Positions 28,996 through 36,823 of a stretch of DNA of 44,066 bases are shown here, one piece after another. The translations under genes were made by a program, and so were the position numbers. Source of the DNA: a virus. Location of the stretch: positions 1 to 44,066 of the IMG/VR virus record IMGVR_UViG_3300009788_000158; one strand, given 5' to 3'. The stretch's first letter is position 1. Each line of letters starts with the position of its first letter. Below the pieces are notes generated by a model that was given only the letters and a program-made list of their open reading frames with translations, was not told the DNA's origin and searched no databases.

Positions 28996-30096
28996 ATGGC
29001 CGGTCTTGCTAGGGGAGAAGAAAATCAACCGTCGAAAATAAATTGGTTCATTCTAGTGAGCGGCGTTAACACAGACGCGTTTGAAATTGGTTTTCGAATT
29101 TTCGACATTGTAGGTGGTTTGCCAGGCACACAAGTGTTTCCCGTTGCGGGTTACGAGGATGTCACCAACGCGCCCGGAAAATTCGGAGTAGGGTCTTACT
29201 ATGCCTATGACAATGGAGCGGGCACAGGGTACACCCCAGAGCTTACAGCGAGCGTAGGGACTCATCGGATTGAGTGGCGTTGGAAGATTTCAGCGGGCGC
29301 AGCATATCAGGCAGGTCACGAAGACTTCGAGGTTTTGGTTGAATCGGCGGGCGGTTCTACTGATACATATTGTTCGATCTTAGACATACGTAACGAAGGG
29401 TTAACCGATCCACCTTATTCAGATGCACAAATTTTGTCTTATATCGAGATTTGGCAAAGTTTTCTCGATCGGGCTTGTCGTCAATGGTTCAACCCTCGAA
29501 CAATGATAATCGAGTTTGATGGGACTGATTCAGACGCAATTCATTTTGGTGTTCCGATTATTACGATTGAATATCTCCAAATCAATGAACGCGGGGTTGA
29601 TCTCGAAGTCGAATATTACAAAGTTTATAGTGATCGGAACATGTTTCAGGATCGACAAAATCCAAGAATCAAACTTGTGAACAATCGCGATCGGCGGGAT
29701 ATTTTTACAGCGCCGATGGGCGGGCGATTGATTTTCAAGAAAGGACGTAAAAACCAAATCGTAAAAGGAACGTTTGGTTATGTCGAGGCGGACAGTTCAA
29801 CGCCAAAATTAATCAAACGAGCTTTAACAAAATTGGTCATCGAAAAATTGACAGCACCGATTTATGTACCACCGGGTGAAGTTGGCGGCGGAAGCGCTAC
29901 ACCGCCAATTCTAGGCAACCTTTTGGAAGAATGGACTGATGGCCATAGAATGAAATACACTGCGCCAGGAGGCGACACAAAGCCTGTAGCGGCCGGTTTT
30001 AGGGGTATCACCAATGATCCGGAAATTTTAATGATTATCAAATTGTTTAAGGCTCCAATTGGAATCGCAACACCGGCGAATTTTAGCCACAAATAG
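28996..30096 (+). CDS. head-tail connector-like protein (366 aa)
   Basis: The central part, PYSDAQILSYIEIWQSFLDRA then CRQWFNPRTMIIEFDG (about residues 139-175), resembles gp6-like connectors that dock on the portal. The first 110 residues form a Gly-rich beta domain (FDIVGGLPGTQVFPVAGYED) that is extra compared with short connectors. A helical C-terminus follows (PKLIKRALTKLVIEKLT). AGAAGG lies before ATG 28996. It starts the neck gene group and is followed by the joining proteins. Confidence 0.7.
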   Translation: MAGLARGEENQPSKINWFILVSGVNTDAFEIGFRIFDIVGGLPGTQVFPVAGYEDVTNAPGKFGVGSYYAYDNGAGTGYTPELTASVGTHRIEWRWKISAGAAYQAGHEDFEVLVESAGGSTDTYCSILDIRNEGLTDPPYSDAQILSYIEIWQSFLDRACRQWFNPRTMIIEFDGTDSDAIHFGVPIITIEYLQINERGVDLEVEYYKVYSDRNMFQDRQNPRIKLVNNRDRRDIFTAPMGGRLIFKKGRKNQIVKGTFGYVEADSSTPKLIKRALTKLVIEKLTAPIYVPPGEVGGGSATPPILGNLLEEWTDGHRMKYTAPGGDTKPVAAGFRGITNDPEILMIIKLFKAPIGIATPANFSHK

Positions 30097-30106
30097 AGGG
30101 TGAAAA

Positions 30107-30514
30107 ATGGTAATTCCAAATTTACAACACCCGGTTCCAATTGACGTTGTTTCACTTGATTTAGCAAACACAATTCAAGACGACAAACATAGAGAGGCAG
30201 TTCAACAAACGACAACAACCACGACATTAGGTGTGCCTGGACAAGTCAAATGGTATGCCGAAGAAATGGAAATTGACGCGGGCGGGCGCAAAGTCAAGGC
30301 AACCGGTTATGTGTTGTTTCGTTATCTCGATTTAACAGCAAGAAGCGTAACGTTAAAATTCAATAGTCGGTTTACAAAAATCGGGAATATAACTGGTTTA
30401 GTCTATGTCGTTAATTTGGCACCAATAGGTCATTATTCCGATCAAGGCGGGGCGACAATGGTTAAAGCGTTTTTTAACGATCGACAACCGGCGGCGGGCG
30501 GATTTGATCTTTAA
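30107..30514 (+). CDS. head-closure or stopper-like neck protein (135 aa)
   Basis: The product has beta segments (QVKWYAEEMEIDAGGRKVKA, TGYVLFRYLDLTARSVTLKF) and starts VIPNLQHPVPIDVVSLDLAN. It lies between the connector and the tail-completion proteins, the usual place of a head-closure protein. Overlap with the next gene is TAATG. GAGGGTG precedes ATG 30107. Identity is positional with moderate pattern support. Confidence 0.6.
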   Translation: MVIPNLQHPVPIDVVSLDLANTIQDDKHREAVQQTTTTTTLGVPGQVKWYAEEMEIDAGGRKVKATGYVLFRYLDLTARSVTLKFNSRFTKIGNITGLVYVVNLAPIGHYSDQGGATMVKAFFNDRQPAAGGFDL

Positions 30515-31149
30515 TGGGGTGGTTTTTTAAAAAAACAAAAGATTGGAAAAAGTTTGAAAGGGCGTTTGGCAGAAGATCTAGAAAAATTATCAAAAAACAT
30601 ATGATGCGTGCGACCCTTTTAAACGGAAAAATTTTAGAAAAGAAAATTAGACAATTGATTCAAGAGGGAAAATTTTTAGCAAATGCGCCATTAACCGAAG
30701 CGATTAAACGAGATAACAAACCTTTGGTAGGTGTCGAGACTGGCGCTCAACTTTTTAAAGCGATAACGTCAAAAGCAATGTCAGGTGATACACCGTTTAA
30801 AAGCGCTGTTTTTGTTGGCGTGTTACGATCAAACGAATTTTATAACGTTGCTCGCACAATTCACGATGGAAAGACGATCGCGGTAACAGAAAGAATGCGC
30901 GGGTTGTTTTTGGGGCTTTCGTTAGCGAGTCAAGGTAAAATCGATAGGTCTCAACTTTCAAAAAGAGGGCGAGATCTTTTCGATTACATGAATAAGGGTT
31001 GGAAACCTCTTAGAAAGAGCACAACACGGATTGTCATACCACCAAGAGAGTTTATTGATGATGTGTTTAAAGATGGTTCGGCAAAAAAATTAGCAATAAA
31101 AAATTGGCAACAAGCGTTACAAGCGGCGTTTAGAGAAATGGCGAGATAA
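30514..31149 (+). CDS. tail-completion (gp10- or virion morphogenesis-like) protein (211 aa)
   Basis: The basic N-terminus (KKTKDWKKFERAFGRRSRKI), then LTEAIKRDNKPLVGVETGAQ and ending PPREFIDDVFKDGSAKKL with a helical tail, fit the pattern of phage virion morphogenesis or tail-completion proteins that close the neck. It overlaps both neighbours by one or few bases (TAATG at the start and the same at the end), implying coupled translation. Function is inferred from order and pattern. Confidence 0.65.
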   Translation: MGWFFKKTKDWKKFERAFGRRSRKIIKKHMMRATLLNGKILEKKIRQLIQEGKFLANAPLTEAIKRDNKPLVGVETGAQLFKAITSKAMSGDTPFKSAVFVGVLRSNEFYNVARTIHDGKTIAVTERMRGLFLGLSLASQGKIDRSQLSKRGRDLFDYMNKGWKPLRKSTTRIVIPPREFIDDVFKDGSAKKLAIKNWQQALQAAFREMAR

Positions 31150-32384
31150 TGAGAACGAAAAAGATCATAAAACGGTTTATCTTCGAAAACAAAAATCGCG
31201 AAAAAATAACCCTTGGCCCGGGCACTCGTTTACCGCCGGAAGAAAACAATTTGCAATTGTTGTTAACTAGTGGAGGTTATTCAACAGACTCAGACTTGTT
31301 TGTAAAAACAGAGGTGTTCAACCCGAAAAGCGTTGTTACGTTTACCGGTTTTGACGTTTATGCAGATCACCAAGTCGATTTCGAGAAAACGCCTTATTCT
31401 AGTTTGGGTTTTCGTTTAAGTGATGGGGCAAACGAATTTTTTTGGAATGGATCAAGCTGGGAAATAAATGTTGTTGATTGGAATACCGAGGATGAAGTTT
31501 CGGCGAATATTGCGGATTATCCAACTACATCTAAAAAATTACAAATTGTTATAAATCTTGTGACGATAAACGCCAGTTATACGCCAGTTGTGAACGAAAT
31601 TCGAGTTTTATACAAATCGATTATCGATTTTCAAGATGATCTGATTTATAATTCAATAGTACCAGCTTTAAGAACTATTAATCCGATCGCTGATTTTCCA
31701 ATTTTGATGACTTCGACAACCGACCAAATCGACTTAAACGATTTTCCGTTACAGACACCTTATAAAATAGTTGATGTTGATAGTTGTTTTAACTACACAG
31801 ACGATCCGGAAAAAGCAACAGATATTTTTTCGAGTTATAATACAGGAACAAAGGTAATTACGTTAACAGGTGCGGTTGATAGTGGGAAAACAGTTTGGAT
31901 TAAGTTCATTTACGAGCCAATTGTTGCGGTAGCGACAGATCAAGAATATGCCGAAGTTTCTGAAATTCCAGCGATCCATATTTTGAACATTGATACACTT
32001 AGAAATATGTTAGTAAAAAACACAACGGCGGTCAGAAACAAAGGGGCCGGAACTGCGGTAAAATTGACCAGATTGAGGCAAAAAACCTTTGAATTTACGG
32101 TTGCGGTTTTAACTTCTTCACAGGTAGATCAACAGCGTTTGCAAGACAAAATAAGGGACTTCTTTGAAAACAATATTACTATTAATTTTAGTGGGTTAGA
32201 TGTCGAACACACAATGTATATAAGTGACGACTTTTCAACCCAAACAGGAATAAAAGATCTAGCGACTTACACAGGCATTTTTAGGTTTGTCGTCAAGGAC
32301 GTTGTATTCTATATAAAGACACAGGATTTATACACTGTTCAACAGTTTTTAATCACTGGTGATTTGGACGTAACTGTAAACTAG
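31149..32384 (+). CDS. tail terminator-like or neck protein (411 aa)
   Basis: The product lies immediately before the sheath. Its C-terminal half (ILNIDTLRNMLVKNTTAVRN, EFTVAVLTSSQVDQQRLQDK, then FFENNITINFSGLDVEHTMY) has the mixed helix/strand pattern of tail terminators that end the tail. The first half is beta-rich (SVVTFTGFDVYADHQVDFEK) and may be an extra domain. It starts by TAATG overlap. The last 38 nt of the gene are copied in a tandem repeat that continues to the sheath start. Confidence 0.6.
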   Translation: MRTKKIIKRFIFENKNREKITLGPGTRLPPEENNLQLLLTSGGYSTDSDLFVKTEVFNPKSVVTFTGFDVYADHQVDFEKTPYSSLGFRLSDGANEFFWNGSSWEINVVDWNTEDEVSANIADYPTTSKKLQIVINLVTINASYTPVVNEIRVLYKSIIDFQDDLIYNSIVPALRTINPIADFPILMTSTTDQIDLNDFPLQTPYKIVDVDSCFNYTDDPEKATDIFSSYNTGTKVITLTGAVDSGKTVWIKFIYEPIVAVATDQEYAEVSEIPAIHILNIDTLRNMLVKNTTAVRNKGAGTAVKLTRLRQKTFEFTVAVLTSSQVDQQRLQDKIRDFFENNITINFSGLDVEHTMYISDDFSTQTGIKDLATYTGIFRFVVKDVVFYIKTQDLYTVQQFLITGDLDVTVN

Positions 32385-32469
32385 AAGGAGAAAAAAAATG
32401 ACTCGACGATATGGCAGTTTTTAATCACTGGTGATTTGGACGTAACTGTAAACTAGAAGGAGAAAAAAA
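32343..32469 (+). repeat. tandem duplication at the sheath start
   Basis: The segment 32343-32397 is identical to 32415-32469 (55 nt, offset 72 bp); similarity continues through the following ATG and about 15 nt. Copy 1 contains the end of the upstream gene, AAGGAG, and an ATG at 32398 that opens an 8-codon ORF (MTRRYGSF, stop at 32422-32424). Copy 2 supplies the same ribosome site to the real sheath start. So there is a decoy start in front of the sheath gene. Confidence 0.85.
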
Positions 32470-34757
32470 TGACTCAACGACGTTATGGCCCGACACGTGG
32501 CGCGGGCGTAGCTGTGATTGAGAAAGAGGGCGATAAAACGATCGAACCCGCTGCATTGGGTTGGGCCGGTTACGCCGGACTTCTCGAAAAAGGCCCGGTT
32601 AGTGAGTTGATCGAGTGTCAAAATGCAACAGCGTTTTTCAAAAAATGCGGTTCGTATATTGATGACAGCTTGCTTCCCGATTCTTGCCGCAGCTACTACA
32701 GGTTAGCAAATGGCGCCGGAGGGCTTTTCCTAATTCGCGTTACAGACGGGAATGAAGCGCAAGCCGAGGTAACGCTTTATGCTCGTTATTTCGAAACATT
32801 GACGCCAATGGGAAAATGCAAAGCGCACAACGGTGGTCGGTGGGGCGGAAAAGAACAAGTCTTTTCGGGTGATGTTGCCGATGTTGCCGACATCACAGAA
32901 ACGACAATCACAACCGGCGAAACGGGTTGGAAAACCGATCAATGGAAAGGTGGGATTGTTGAACTCGAAGGGGTCGCAAACAAACAATATCCGATCGTCG
33001 GTAATACATCGGCCGGTGTGATCACGGTTGCGTCCGATCAAACGATGGATACCGATCTGGACGTGGGAACGGAAACGCGGTATTACCTCACTTTGGAAAA
33101 TGAGACGAAAGCGGTTTCAATTCTGATTGGTGATGGTGAAGAAAAACCAGATGAAGAATTTTCACTTTCGGTTTTCGTCGATGGTGACTTTGTCAAAAAG
33201 TACGGTAACCTTTCAACAGATCCAACGAGTGGCCGTTATTGGGTGTCAGTGATCAACAACGATGACGGCAATGACGAAATCGAAGTTGAAGATCTTTGGA
33301 CCGGGGCACACACCGCAAGTATTCGACCGGCGAACATTTACGGAAAAACGGACGGCGTTCCGACAATAACGGTTTTAACGGCACACATTAGCGATTTCAC
33401 CATTAATTCGCCTGCTGGAGGTGATCCAACGTTTGCTTTAGGCACAACAACAGATGTGTTCAAACCGCAAGTTATCACGGTAACAATGATAGATGCAACA
33501 ACGGGGGACGTTGTGTCTGACAGATTTGGCGCTTTCACGGGGATTTTAACCCTTGGGGTAGAATTTATTCCAGATAACAAATGGGCGCCACCGTTTACCG
33601 TTACGGTGGGCACAAATCCTTTGGAAGCAGCTGAAACCTTGGTCATTGCTTACAAGCCGTTTGTTGCCAATTCTTTGATCGGCGGCTATCTGTATCCAGA
33701 CAAGGCAAACTCAAAACTTGAAAAATACAGGATTGTTGACAACGATCACAAAACAATCACTGTTGCACCCGGTTCGGATTTGACGGTTTCGGGCGACGAT
33801 GAAGACGAATTCATGGTTGAATCGGCGCTTGAATTGGCGGGCGGAATTGACGGCAATGCAGACGTTGCAGACGCAAGCTACACAACACAGGCGTGGGATA
33901 CCGGTTTGAGTCCGTTCAATCGGTTGTTTGGACGCGGTATGGGCATTGTCAAAATGGCAACGCCGGGTGTTATATCGACCGCAGTTGAAAAGGCGGGCGT
34001 TGCTTATGCCGAAGCGAAAAATCACCAATACCGCTACGAAATCCCGGATTCGGTTGTCACAGAATCGGGCGCGATCGGGCATATCAACGATATTCTCGGA
34101 CGAAACGATTTCGCGGTTGTAAGTTTTCCATCTTTTTCATGGGTTGCCGATCCGTTAGGCAACGGTGAAGGCAAGCGAAAATTGGTTTCGAGCACGGGAA
34201 TGGTTCACGGTAGAGAAGCGCGGATCGCGGGCGACTTCGACGGTTACCACAAGGCCGAAGCCGGGACCACTGCGACGTTGCCCGAAATCTTGGCGTTACC
34301 AACTGGTGAAGCAATTCTTGACGAAGAACAGCTCAACCCGGTTGGGATTGGCATTATCAAGAAAAAGAAGGGCAACTACATCTTGTGGGGCGATCGGACT
34401 TTGTTTCTTGATCCGACTTGGAAATGGAAACATCAACGCGAACAAATGTCATGGTACGAACACATTTTGGCCGAAAACTTTGACTGGATTGTGTTCGCGA
34501 TCAACGATACCGACGAATGGACAAACGCCAGAACGGCTTTGATCGCGCTTTTCCTGAAAGAGTGGAGACCAAAAAGAGCGATCCGGGGTGACACTTTCGC
34601 CGATGCTGCGATCATCAAAGTTGATTCCGAAATCAACACCGACGCAACAATGGCGGGGGGTGATTTGAACGCGTCTGTTGCGTTGCGATTGGCAGACACG
34701 ATCGAAAGGTTCATTATCACAATCGGCAAACAGGGCATTTTTGATAGCGTTGGTTAA
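32469..34757 (+). CDS. tail sheath protein (762 aa)
   Basis: The product is a contractile tail sheath. The N-terminus GPTRGAGVAVIEKEGDKT and GWAGYAGLLEKGPVSELIEC, the central PFNRLFGRGMGIVKMATPG, and the C-terminal domain WKHQREQMSWYEHILAENF, NDTDEWTNARTALIALFLK, then TIERFIITIGKQGIF fit the family. At 762 residues it is clearly longer than many sheaths of about 400-500 residues; residues roughly 100-450 hold an inserted beta-rich domain (TYGKTDGVPTITVLTAHI in part) that may decorate the sheath surface. The strong ribosome site AAGGAG is shared with the duplicated copy just upstream. Sheath contraction drives the tube into the host. Confidence 0.9.
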   Translation: MTQRRYGPTRGAGVAVIEKEGDKTIEPAALGWAGYAGLLEKGPVSELIECQNATAFFKKCGSYIDDSLLPDSCRSYYRLANGAGGLFLIRVTDGNEAQAEVTLYARYFETLTPMGKCKAHNGGRWGGKEQVFSGDVADVADITETTITTGETGWKTDQWKGGIVELEGVANKQYPIVGNTSAGVITVASDQTMDTDLDVGTETRYYLTLENETKAVSILIGDGEEKPDEEFSLSVFVDGDFVKKYGNLSTDPTSGRYWVSVINNDDGNDEIEVEDLWTGAHTASIRPANIYGKTDGVPTITVLTAHISDFTINSPAGGDPTFALGTTTDVFKPQVITVTMIDATTGDVVSDRFGAFTGILTLGVEFIPDNKWAPPFTVTVGTNPLEAAETLVIAYKPFVANSLIGGYLYPDKANSKLEKYRIVDNDHKTITVAPGSDLTVSGDDEDEFMVESALELAGGIDGNADVADASYTTQAWDTGLSPFNRLFGRGMGIVKMATPGVISTAVEKAGVAYAEAKNHQYRYEIPDSVVTESGAIGHINDILGRNDFAVVSFPSFSWVADPLGNGEGKRKLVSSTGMVHGREARIAGDFDGYHKAEAGTTATLPEILALPTGEAILDEEQLNPVGIGIIKKKKGNYILWGDRTLFLDPTWKWKHQREQMSWYEHILAENFDWIVFAINDTDEWTNARTALIALFLKEWRPKRAIRGDTFADAAIIKVDSEINTDATMAGGDLNASVALRLADTIERFIITIGKQGIFDSVG

Positions 34758-34816
34758 CCCGATCATTGGCTAATAAAATTGCCAAGGTGGTTTTTTAAAA
34801 AGGAGAAAAAAAGACA

Positions 34817-35038
34817 ATGACCACGACAATAAAAAAGAGTATTGGCGATGCCGGGGCCGGGGTTGACCAATCGCACGGGGCGGACACACTTTACGATGCA
34901 GTGAAAGCGCTTGCAACGGACTTGCAAGCTGTGATCGTTGCGCTCAACCAGCTGTTAACGGATTACAACGCCGAAACCGCAGCAGATCACACGACAAGTT
35001 CGGCTACCGCTGTAACGCAAACCTACGAAATCGAATAA
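34817..35038 (+). CDS. small hypothetical protein between sheath and tube (73 aa)
   Basis: AAGGAG lies at 34800-34805 before ATG 34817. The product is Ala/Asp/Thr-rich (ADTLYDAVKALATDLQAVIV, NAETAADHTTSSATA) and mainly helical, and could be a small tube- or sheath-associated protein. A weak hairpin (TTGGC/GCCAA, 34766-34785) followed by TTTTTT lies in the preceding gap and may tune transcription after the sheath gene. No family is recognised. Confidence 0.6.
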   Translation: MTTTIKKSIGDAGAGVDQSHGADTLYDAVKALATDLQAVIVALNQLLTDYNAETAADHTTSSATAVTQTYEIE

Positions 35039-35066
35039 ATGTGATTGCTTGAAAGGAGTTATCTAA

Positions 35067-35516
35067 ATGACTATGAAAGGTTCATTGCAAAACGATCACA
35101 TTGCAAAAAACAACTCTACGTTGAGAGTGGTCGGGTTGCCAGTTGATCTAACCATTGTGACCCATGGGGCGATCGAAGAAGAACTAAAAATGGTTGATTT
35201 GCCGGACAACACCAAAGCAAGTGGCGGCGATACCAACCCAGTTGAATTCGATTTTTCTATCCCCATGCATCATGGGAAAGAAGAAGCGGCTTGTGAAGCT
35301 TGGTATCTTGAAGGCAAAGGCCCGGTATTACCAACCTACAAAAAACCGGCTACGTTGGTATACAAGTCGATTTCGGGCGCTTTCGAGAGAAACTTTGCGC
35401 TCGAAGGGTGCTTTATCATCAAACGTAGTTTGCCCGAAGGTGATATGTCGGATGACGGCGAAATGCAGGTAACAACCTGGACATTGAGCGCCGATAACAT
35501 TTTGCCATTAGTGTAG
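35067..35516 (+). CDS. tail tube protein
   Basis: The 149-residue product lies after the sheath, as tube genes do. It is beta-rich: STLRVVGLPVDLTIVTHG, VEFDFSIPMHHGKEE, PATLVYKSISGAFERNFALE, then MQVTTWTLSADNILPL. This is the length and fold pattern of P2 FII- or Mu-type tubes, which form the inner channel. AAAGGAG precedes ATG 35067. Assignment is by pattern and order. Confidence 0.75.
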   Translation: MTMKGSLQNDHIAKNNSTLRVVGLPVDLTIVTHGAIEEELKMVDLPDNTKASGGDTNPVEFDFSIPMHHGKEEAACEAWYLEGKGPVLPTYKKPATLVYKSISGAFERNFALEGCFIIKRSLPEGDMSDDGEMQVTTWTLSADNILPLV

Positions 35517-35574
35517 AAACCAAAAACCGGCGGTTGGGCTTAACATAGCTCTAAGCAAATGGAGGTGAACCGCA

Positions 35575-36417
35575 ATGTCTGACAAAGACACCAAGAAAGA
35601 AATTGGCGTTAAAGGTTCTTTCAAAACTAAAACGTTGAAAGAGCTTGGCCCTAATTTGCCACTAGGGATCAAAACCGAATCTGGCGTTTTTGAAAAAACG
35701 ATCGAGTTAAAGCGTTGGACAATGAAACAAGAAAAGGAGTTGGGCGCAATTCGCGAAGACAACCCACAAGCGAAAATGGGTCAATATGTGTCTATGGTTT
35801 TGGCGCACATGTGCACAAGACTTGGCCCGTATAATTTCGATGGAATGGACAATGTCAAAAAACTTTTGAAAATTTCGCAAATGCATAGTGGCGATGTTTT
35901 TTACGCCTATTGTTGGTTGCGTTATAAGTCGCTTGGCAAAGATCTCGGGTTGGATTTGACTTGTGGGCGTTGCGATCAAGAGTTTGTTTGGAACGCCGAT
36001 ATGGAAACATTAGAGGTGAATTGCTCTGATACCCTCGAAGCGTTTTTGTGGAAACATGAATTTTCGGATCCGTTCGAAATTCGTGGTAATATGTGCAACG
36101 GTTTTGTTTTTCAGCCAAGCCGTTGGAACACTTACGAAACAATGAATGACGCTGATTTCGGCGGGATCGGCGTTATCAAAGAAAAAATGATCCTTGGGAG
36201 TTTCCACAATTTAGTTGACAGTGGGGAACCAATCGCTTTGGCAGAAAGCGAAATTGAAGATCTTGGAAAACTAGATCTCGAAACTTGCGTTAGAGGAATC
36301 GAAGATGAAAGGCTTGGTCCAGATATGTCAGTATCTGTTAAACACAGTTGCAGATATGAATTTATACATCCGATTCGATGGGGTTTTGATGATTTTTTCG
36401 GCGTTTCTTCCCGTTAA
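35575..36417 (+). CDS. tail assembly chaperone, 0-frame product (280 aa)
   Basis: The product sits between tube and tape measure, the position of tail assembly chaperones. It has a KELGPNLPLGIKTESGVFEK N-terminus, a CGRC pair (residues about 129-132), WFLW-like helices and an acidic centre. In its last codons there is a slippery heptamer T_TTT_TTC (36393-36399) followed by a hairpin, and the -1 frame stays open to 36608 with a conserved-looking LREQAFALTY...WFLRRL segment. So it is probably the shorter form of a pair made by programmed frameshift, as in G/GT of other phages. Ribosome site GGAGGTG lies before ATG 35575. Confidence 0.75.
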   Translation: MSDKDTKKEIGVKGSFKTKTLKELGPNLPLGIKTESGVFEKTIELKRWTMKQEKELGAIREDNPQAKMGQYVSMVLAHMCTRLGPYNFDGMDNVKKLLKISQMHSGDVFYAYCWLRYKSLGKDLGLDLTCGRCDQEFVWNADMETLEVNCSDTLEAFLWKHEFSDPFEIRGNMCNGFVFQPSRWNTYETMNDADFGGIGVIKEKMILGSFHNLVDSGEPIALAESEIEDLGKLDLETCVRGIEDERLGPDMSVSVKHSCRYEFIHPIRWGFDDFFGVSSR

Positions 36418-36438
36418 GTTCACTTAATGACTTACGGG
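36393..36438 (+). promoter_or_regulatory. -1 ribosomal frameshift site and stimulatory hairpin
   Basis: The slippery heptamer T_TTT_TTC lies at 36393-36399 in the 0 frame (GAT TTT TTC). Ten nucleotides downstream, CCCGT-T-AAGT (36410-36419) pairs with ACTTACGGG (36430-36438): 9 base pairs, one bulged T, a 10-nt loop. The 0-frame stop (36415-36417) lies within the stem. The geometry is typical of -1 frameshift signals. Confidence 0.7.
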
Positions 36439-36608
36439 AACAGGCGTTTGCTTTAACGTATTGTATTAAATCGATGGGTTATGATGCTGTTGAGAATATG
36501 ACTAGAGCCGATCGAGAGTGGTTTTTGAGGCGTTTGAATAGACAGTTAAAACAAGAACACGAAGAAATGAAAAAAGCAGCTAATAAAACCAAAAAAGGTA
36601 AACGTTAG
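36393..36608 (+). CDS. -1 frameshift extension of the tail assembly chaperone
   Basis: The -1 frame is open from 36393 to TAG 36606-36608 (71 codons) but has no start codon until ATG 36474, which would cut off the conserved-looking part. Its sequence (SSLNDLREQAFALTYCIKSM, ADREWFLRRLNRQLKQE) resembles the T part of G/GT-type chaperones. The expected long product joins residues 1 to about 275 of the upstream gene to this extension, and the next gene begins 2 nt after its stop. It is shown as an extension of the previous gene rather than as a gene with its own start. Confidence 0.7.
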   Translation, partial: FFRRFFPLSSLNDLREQAFALTYCIKSMGYDAVENMTRADREWFLRRLNRQLKQEHEEMKKAANKTKKGKR

Positions 36609-36610
36609 AA

Positions 36611-36823
36611 ATGGCACTTGAAAAAGTCGGACTTGGCGCGATCGTAACATCTGACACGAAGCAGTATGTTGATGCTATGGGACGGGCTCGCGATGCAAAC
36701 GGCCGTTTTGTCGCGGGCGCCGGTAAGGTTCCGCCTCCACTTGGGAGAATTGGCGCAGCGGCAACAAGGGTTGCAGCTAAATTAAGGGGTATGGCACAAG
36801 GGTTGCACGCGGCGGTCGAATGA
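36611..36823 (+). CDS. tape measure N-terminal fragment or small coupled protein (70 aa)
   Basis: The product starts MALEKVGLGAIVTSDTKQYV and continues AMGRARDANGRFVAG, a pattern that normally forms the N-terminus of TP901-type tape measures. It stops at 36821-36823, and the next gene's ATG overlaps it (ATGA) in the -1 frame. Either the tape measure start was split by a frameshift, or two proteins are made by coupling. AAAGGT precedes ATG 36611. Confidence 0.55.
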   Translation: MALEKVGLGAIVTSDTKQYVDAMGRARDANGRFVAGAGKVPPPLGRIGAAATRVAAKLRGMAQGLHAAVE

